Shown piece by piece: positions 6,118 through 7,473 of a stretch of 7,473 bases of DNA. Position 1 is the stretch's first letter; each line of letters starts with the position of its first letter. The notes under the pieces are model-generated. The model did no database searches, had not been told where the DNA came from, and saw nothing but the letters and a program-made list of their open reading frames with translations. The translations under genes were made by a program, and so were the position numbers. The stretch lies in assembly GCF_001854865.1 (NCBI RefSeq), contig NZ_MDDW01000002.1, forward strand, positions 201,648 to 209,120, read 5' to 3'. Source of the DNA: Rhizobium sp. LCM 4573. Its GTDB lineage: Bacteria; Pseudomonadota; Alphaproteobacteria; Rhizobiales; Rhizobiaceae.

Positions 6118-6612
6118 CTATTCCCCCGGCACTACTCCGGGTTTCATCAGCCAATAGACAAGCAGTCCCAGGACTGCGAGGTAAATCAAGCCGACTACGG
6201 CCGCTCCTACAGTGCCGATCAAGGCTGCGGGTCCATAAAGGGCGGACGGATCGCTTACAACGCGCTCGAGCATCGTAAAGCCGAACACTCCGCCAAGCAT
6301 ACCCAGAATGGTGAAAACGGTGACGGCAAGTGGCAGCACGAGATACCATCCCGACTTGCCTGCGTCGTGCAGTCGCCGCCACGTCGCGGCAACCAGGGGA
6401 ACTATGGTTATAAGGCGAAACAGAATACCAAATATCCCAAGCTGGCGATCAGCTCCCTGCGGCCAGCCGAAGATCAAGCCATCCAGCAGATCGAACAGCA
6501 CGTAGCCTGCGAAAACGAAAATGGCGAACCACCAGAACTCGGAACGTCCGGCTTTCCCTGAAAAGACAGCGAACTTCCTGAAACCAGTCGTGACCGCGTC
6601 CGTGAACGTCAT
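6118..6612 (-). CDS. DUF805 inner-membrane protein
   Basis: This 164-residue protein matches the DUF805 family. F17-SGKAGRSEFWWF (17-29) is its N-terminal signature, and ATWRRLHDAGKSGWY (76-90) is the conserved cytoplasmic-loop motif (A-RRLHD-GKSGW). Hydrophobic segments at about 27-49, 58-76, 88-112 and 130-156 give four helices. ATG 6612 has AAAGG about 9 bases upstream. The gene starts 12 bases after the small lipoprotein gene and ends 12 bases before the DUF3011 gene, which indicates one operon. Members of the family are widespread inner-membrane proteins without an established activity. The segment between helices 3 and 4 (LERVVSDPSALYG) is likely an exposed loop. Confidence 0.93.
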   Translation of the reverse strand: MTFTDAVTTGFRKFAVFSGKAGRSEFWWFAIFVFAGYVLFDLLDGLIFGWPQGADRQLGIFGILFRLITIVPLVAATWRRLHDAGKSGWYLVLPLAVTVFTILGMLGGVFGFTMLERVVSDPSALYGPAALIGTVGAAVVGLIYLAVLGLLVYWLMKPGVVPGE

Positions 6613-6624
6613 ATGGCTGAGCCT

Positions 6625-6975
6625 TTAATCTGACGCCATCTGGCAATTTGGACCTACCCACTTGCCCGTTTCAAAGTCCAGCTCGGCATCCATGTTTGAA
6701 GCGCTGCATACGGGATAGCGATCGTCACCCTGTCGGGCCATGCTGCGGCTTCTGTATTGATTGACAAGTGTATCGCGATCAGGTGGTTGTTGATCACCCT
6801 GCCGTATTGAAAGCTGCATCATGCAATTGGCAAAGGCATCCGTGCCTTCCTCAAAACCGAAGCCCGCACATCTGGCCTCGTTTTTCGAGCTTTGCCCTGC
6901 ATCTCCATTGCTTGTCGTACAGCCCACCAGAAAACCGGTAAGCACCGAAAATGCAACAAAGGCTGATGCGCGCAT
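6625..6975 (-). CDS. Small lipoprotein of unknown function
   Basis: ATG 6975 is chosen over the ATG at 7017 because AAGGAAG lies 7 bases upstream and a lipoprotein signal then begins at once: MRASAFVAFSVLTGFLVGC, lipobox LVGC (16-19), lipidation at Cys19. The mature part is only 98 residues. It contains CAGFGFEEGTDAFANCMMQ (36-54), a Cys-x-GF-x-GT-x-FA-x-C pattern seen in small envelope proteins of proteobacteria. The tail PVCSASNMDAELDFETGKWVGPNC (88-111) has a further Cys pair, so two disulfides are possible. It lacks the basic +2 pattern needed to predict inner or outer membrane retention with confidence. It is the first gene of the envelope operon with the DUF805 and DUF3011 genes. Confidence 0.85.
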   Translation of the reverse strand: MRASAFVAFSVLTGFLVGCTTSNGDAGQSSKNEARCAGFGFEEGTDAFANCMMQLSIRQGDQQPPDRDTLVNQYRSRSMARQGDDRYPVCSASNMDAELDFETGKWVGPNCQMASD

Positions 6976-7007
6976 GCCGTGCTTCCTTCGTTGGTTTGCT
7001 CTTTTTA

Positions 7008-7036
7008 GAACTAACAATTTTCAAGTTAACTGACAA
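7008..7036 (-). promoter_or_regulatory. Tentative promoter of the envelope operon
   Basis: On the minus strand TTGTCA (7036-7031) is followed by a 17-base spacer and TAGTTC (7013-7008), which would start RNA about 25 bases before the lipoprotein ATG. The -10 is weak, so this is only a candidate. The local AT-rich stretch supports a promoter in this area. Confidence 0.3.
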
Positions 7037-7101
7037 ATCATGAATGAGCGTTTGCCGCGAAGCCATGAGACCGGTTCTGCTCAAGGCGAATGAGTCCTTA
7101 A

Positions 7102-7131
7102 GCGAATGCCTCTTTGGCCAGAGACATTCGC
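7102..7131. repeat. 12-base stem-loop (GCGAATG arms)
   Basis: GCGAATGCCTCT (7102-7113) and AGAGACATTCGC (7120-7131) are inverted with one mismatch around the loop TTGGCC. A further direct copy of GCGAATG lies at 7086-7092. There is no T-run on either side, so it is not a typical terminator. It sits in the roughly 500-base stretch upstream of the envelope operon (6976-7473), in which I find no gene. The rest of that stretch is the repeat and the transposon-end-like sequences listed separately. Confidence 0.5.
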
Positions 7132-7245
7132 CGGCCTGATCTATTCTGGCCCGCCATCCGCCGAAGGCAGCTTTGCGCCGATATCGTTGAAGAAGGCGCC
7201 AGGCCGAAACATCCGAAACCGCGACCGGGGCTTTCTGGCGGATGC

Positions 7246-7328
7246 GGCTGGAATCGTAAGGGAAGAGGGCGGCTTGCCTGCCTCAAAGGCAACATAGTGG
7301 CCAAAAAGGCAAATTATCGTGTCATTCG
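7246..7328 (-). repeat. Direct repeat copy B (putative transposon end, facing left)
   Basis: This 83-base segment is the better-preserved partner of 5086-5167. It runs into the full terminal sequence, which on the minus strand starts TGTCGAATGACACGATAATT at 7331. Inside it are small inverted repeats, GCCTCAAAGGC and GGCCAAAAAGGC, that could be transposase-binding subsites. The two copies face the same way, 2.16 kb apart. Confidence 0.8.
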
Positions 7329-7364
7329 ACATCAAAGTGTCGAATGACACGATAAATTGCCTTT
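7305..7364. mobile_element. Head-to-head transposon-end junction (27-base inverted repeat)
   Basis: The left arm 7305-7331 and the right arm 7338-7364 are reverse complements at 26 of 27 positions, around the six-base spacer TCAAAG. Each arm begins at the spacer with TGTCGAATGACAC and continues into GATAAWTTGCC. Ends starting TGT are usual for elements with Mu/TnsB/IstA-type DDE transposases (Tn7, Tn5053/Tn402, IS21). I infer two element ends abutting with about one target-duplication length between them. A long regulatory hairpin is the alternative. The symmetry is seen; the element family is inference. Confidence 0.6.
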
Positions 7365-7473
7365 AAACCTAACGTAACCCATTGAAAATCAAGAGGTAAA
7401 ACTTTGAGGTAAGCAGATAAATTACCATTTTTGCCAAGATAATTTATCTTTACCGAATTCGATGCTCAGGGAT
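7338..7473 (+). mobile_element. Terminal region of a right-hand element running off the window
   Basis: Starting at TGTC 7338, the sequence turns AT-rich and repeats one site in the same orientation: GATAAATTGCC (7351-7361) and GATAAATTACC (7416-7426), 65 bases apart. GAGGTAA (7393-7399 and 7406-7412) is repeated directly. AAGATAATTTATCTT (7436-7450) is a perfect odd palindrome. Arrays of short transposase-binding sites inside the end are typical of Tn7- and IS21-like elements. An ATG at 7462 opens a frame to the window edge, but it lacks an SD and is too short to judge. Confidence 0.5.

Noticed and set aside
7114..7350. Frames on both strands across the second repeat
   Set aside because: They end in or start from the inverted repeat and look like by-products of the repeated DNA.
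7305..7364. Rho-independent terminator
   Set aside because: The stem is far too long, is not GC-rich, and has no U-run directly after it in either direction.
7305..7373. Integron attC site (there is a GTTAGGT-like core at 7367-7373 on the minus strand)
   Set aside because: The 27-base stem is almost perfect and lacks the paired R/L boxes and extrahelical bases of attC. The flanks fit transposon ends better.
1..7473. CRISPR array, tRNA or rRNA genes
   Set aside because: No regularly spaced short repeats, and no tRNA or rRNA signature sequences, are visible on either strand.

Overview
The window looks like chromosome or large-replicon DNA of an alphaproteobacterium, most likely a member of the Rhizobiaceae. 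The base composition is GC-rich on the left, and the families present (an alpha-type proline-racemase-superfamily enzyme, an ECF41 sigma factor, DUF805 and DUF3011 envelope proteins) fit that group. The genus is inference only. Every gene I can support is on the minus strand, so transcription runs from right to left. The long plus-strand reading frames are antisense shadows.

Left block (1-4020), GC-rich and compact. An operon starting at 1647 encodes an atypical short-chain dehydrogenase (SDR) and, 14 bases further on, a proline-racemase-superfamily enzyme of the Ser/Cys type that runs off the window. Together they suggest catabolism of hydroxyproline or a related imino acid. To the right is a secreted protein joining a YbaY/YscW-like domain to a META (HslJ-like) domain. 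Next is a two-gene unit in which a carboxymuconolactone-decarboxylase/AhpD-like protein overlaps an ECF41 sigma factor through TGATG. A textbook ECF41 promoter (TGTCACA, 16 bases, CGTC) lies just upstream of the pair, so the unit is probably autoregulated.

Middle (4021-5187). A visibly more AT-rich gene encodes a polytopic membrane protein of unknown function. It is followed on its upstream side by about 440 bases without a supported gene. That stretch contains one copy of an 82-base repeat.

Right block (5188-7017). A tight three-gene operon encodes a small lipoprotein, a DUF805 membrane protein and a secreted DUF3011 protein with a duplicated Cys-rich tail motif. These are all envelope proteins of unknown role. 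They are followed in the same frame by an 85-codon reading frame that may be a decapitated lipoprotein gene.

Right edge (7018-7473). A second copy of the repeat leads into a nearly perfect 27-base inverted repeat around a 6-base spacer. Its arms begin TGTCGAATGACAC, and further GATAAATTRCC sites follow to the right. I read this as two abutting ends of transposons of the TGT...ACA type (Tn7/Tn5053/IS21-like, inferred). One points left over the envelope-gene block and one points right out of the window. The matching repeat near 5167 suggests that the 2.1-kb envelope block sits between two same-facing element ends. No transposase gene is inside the window.
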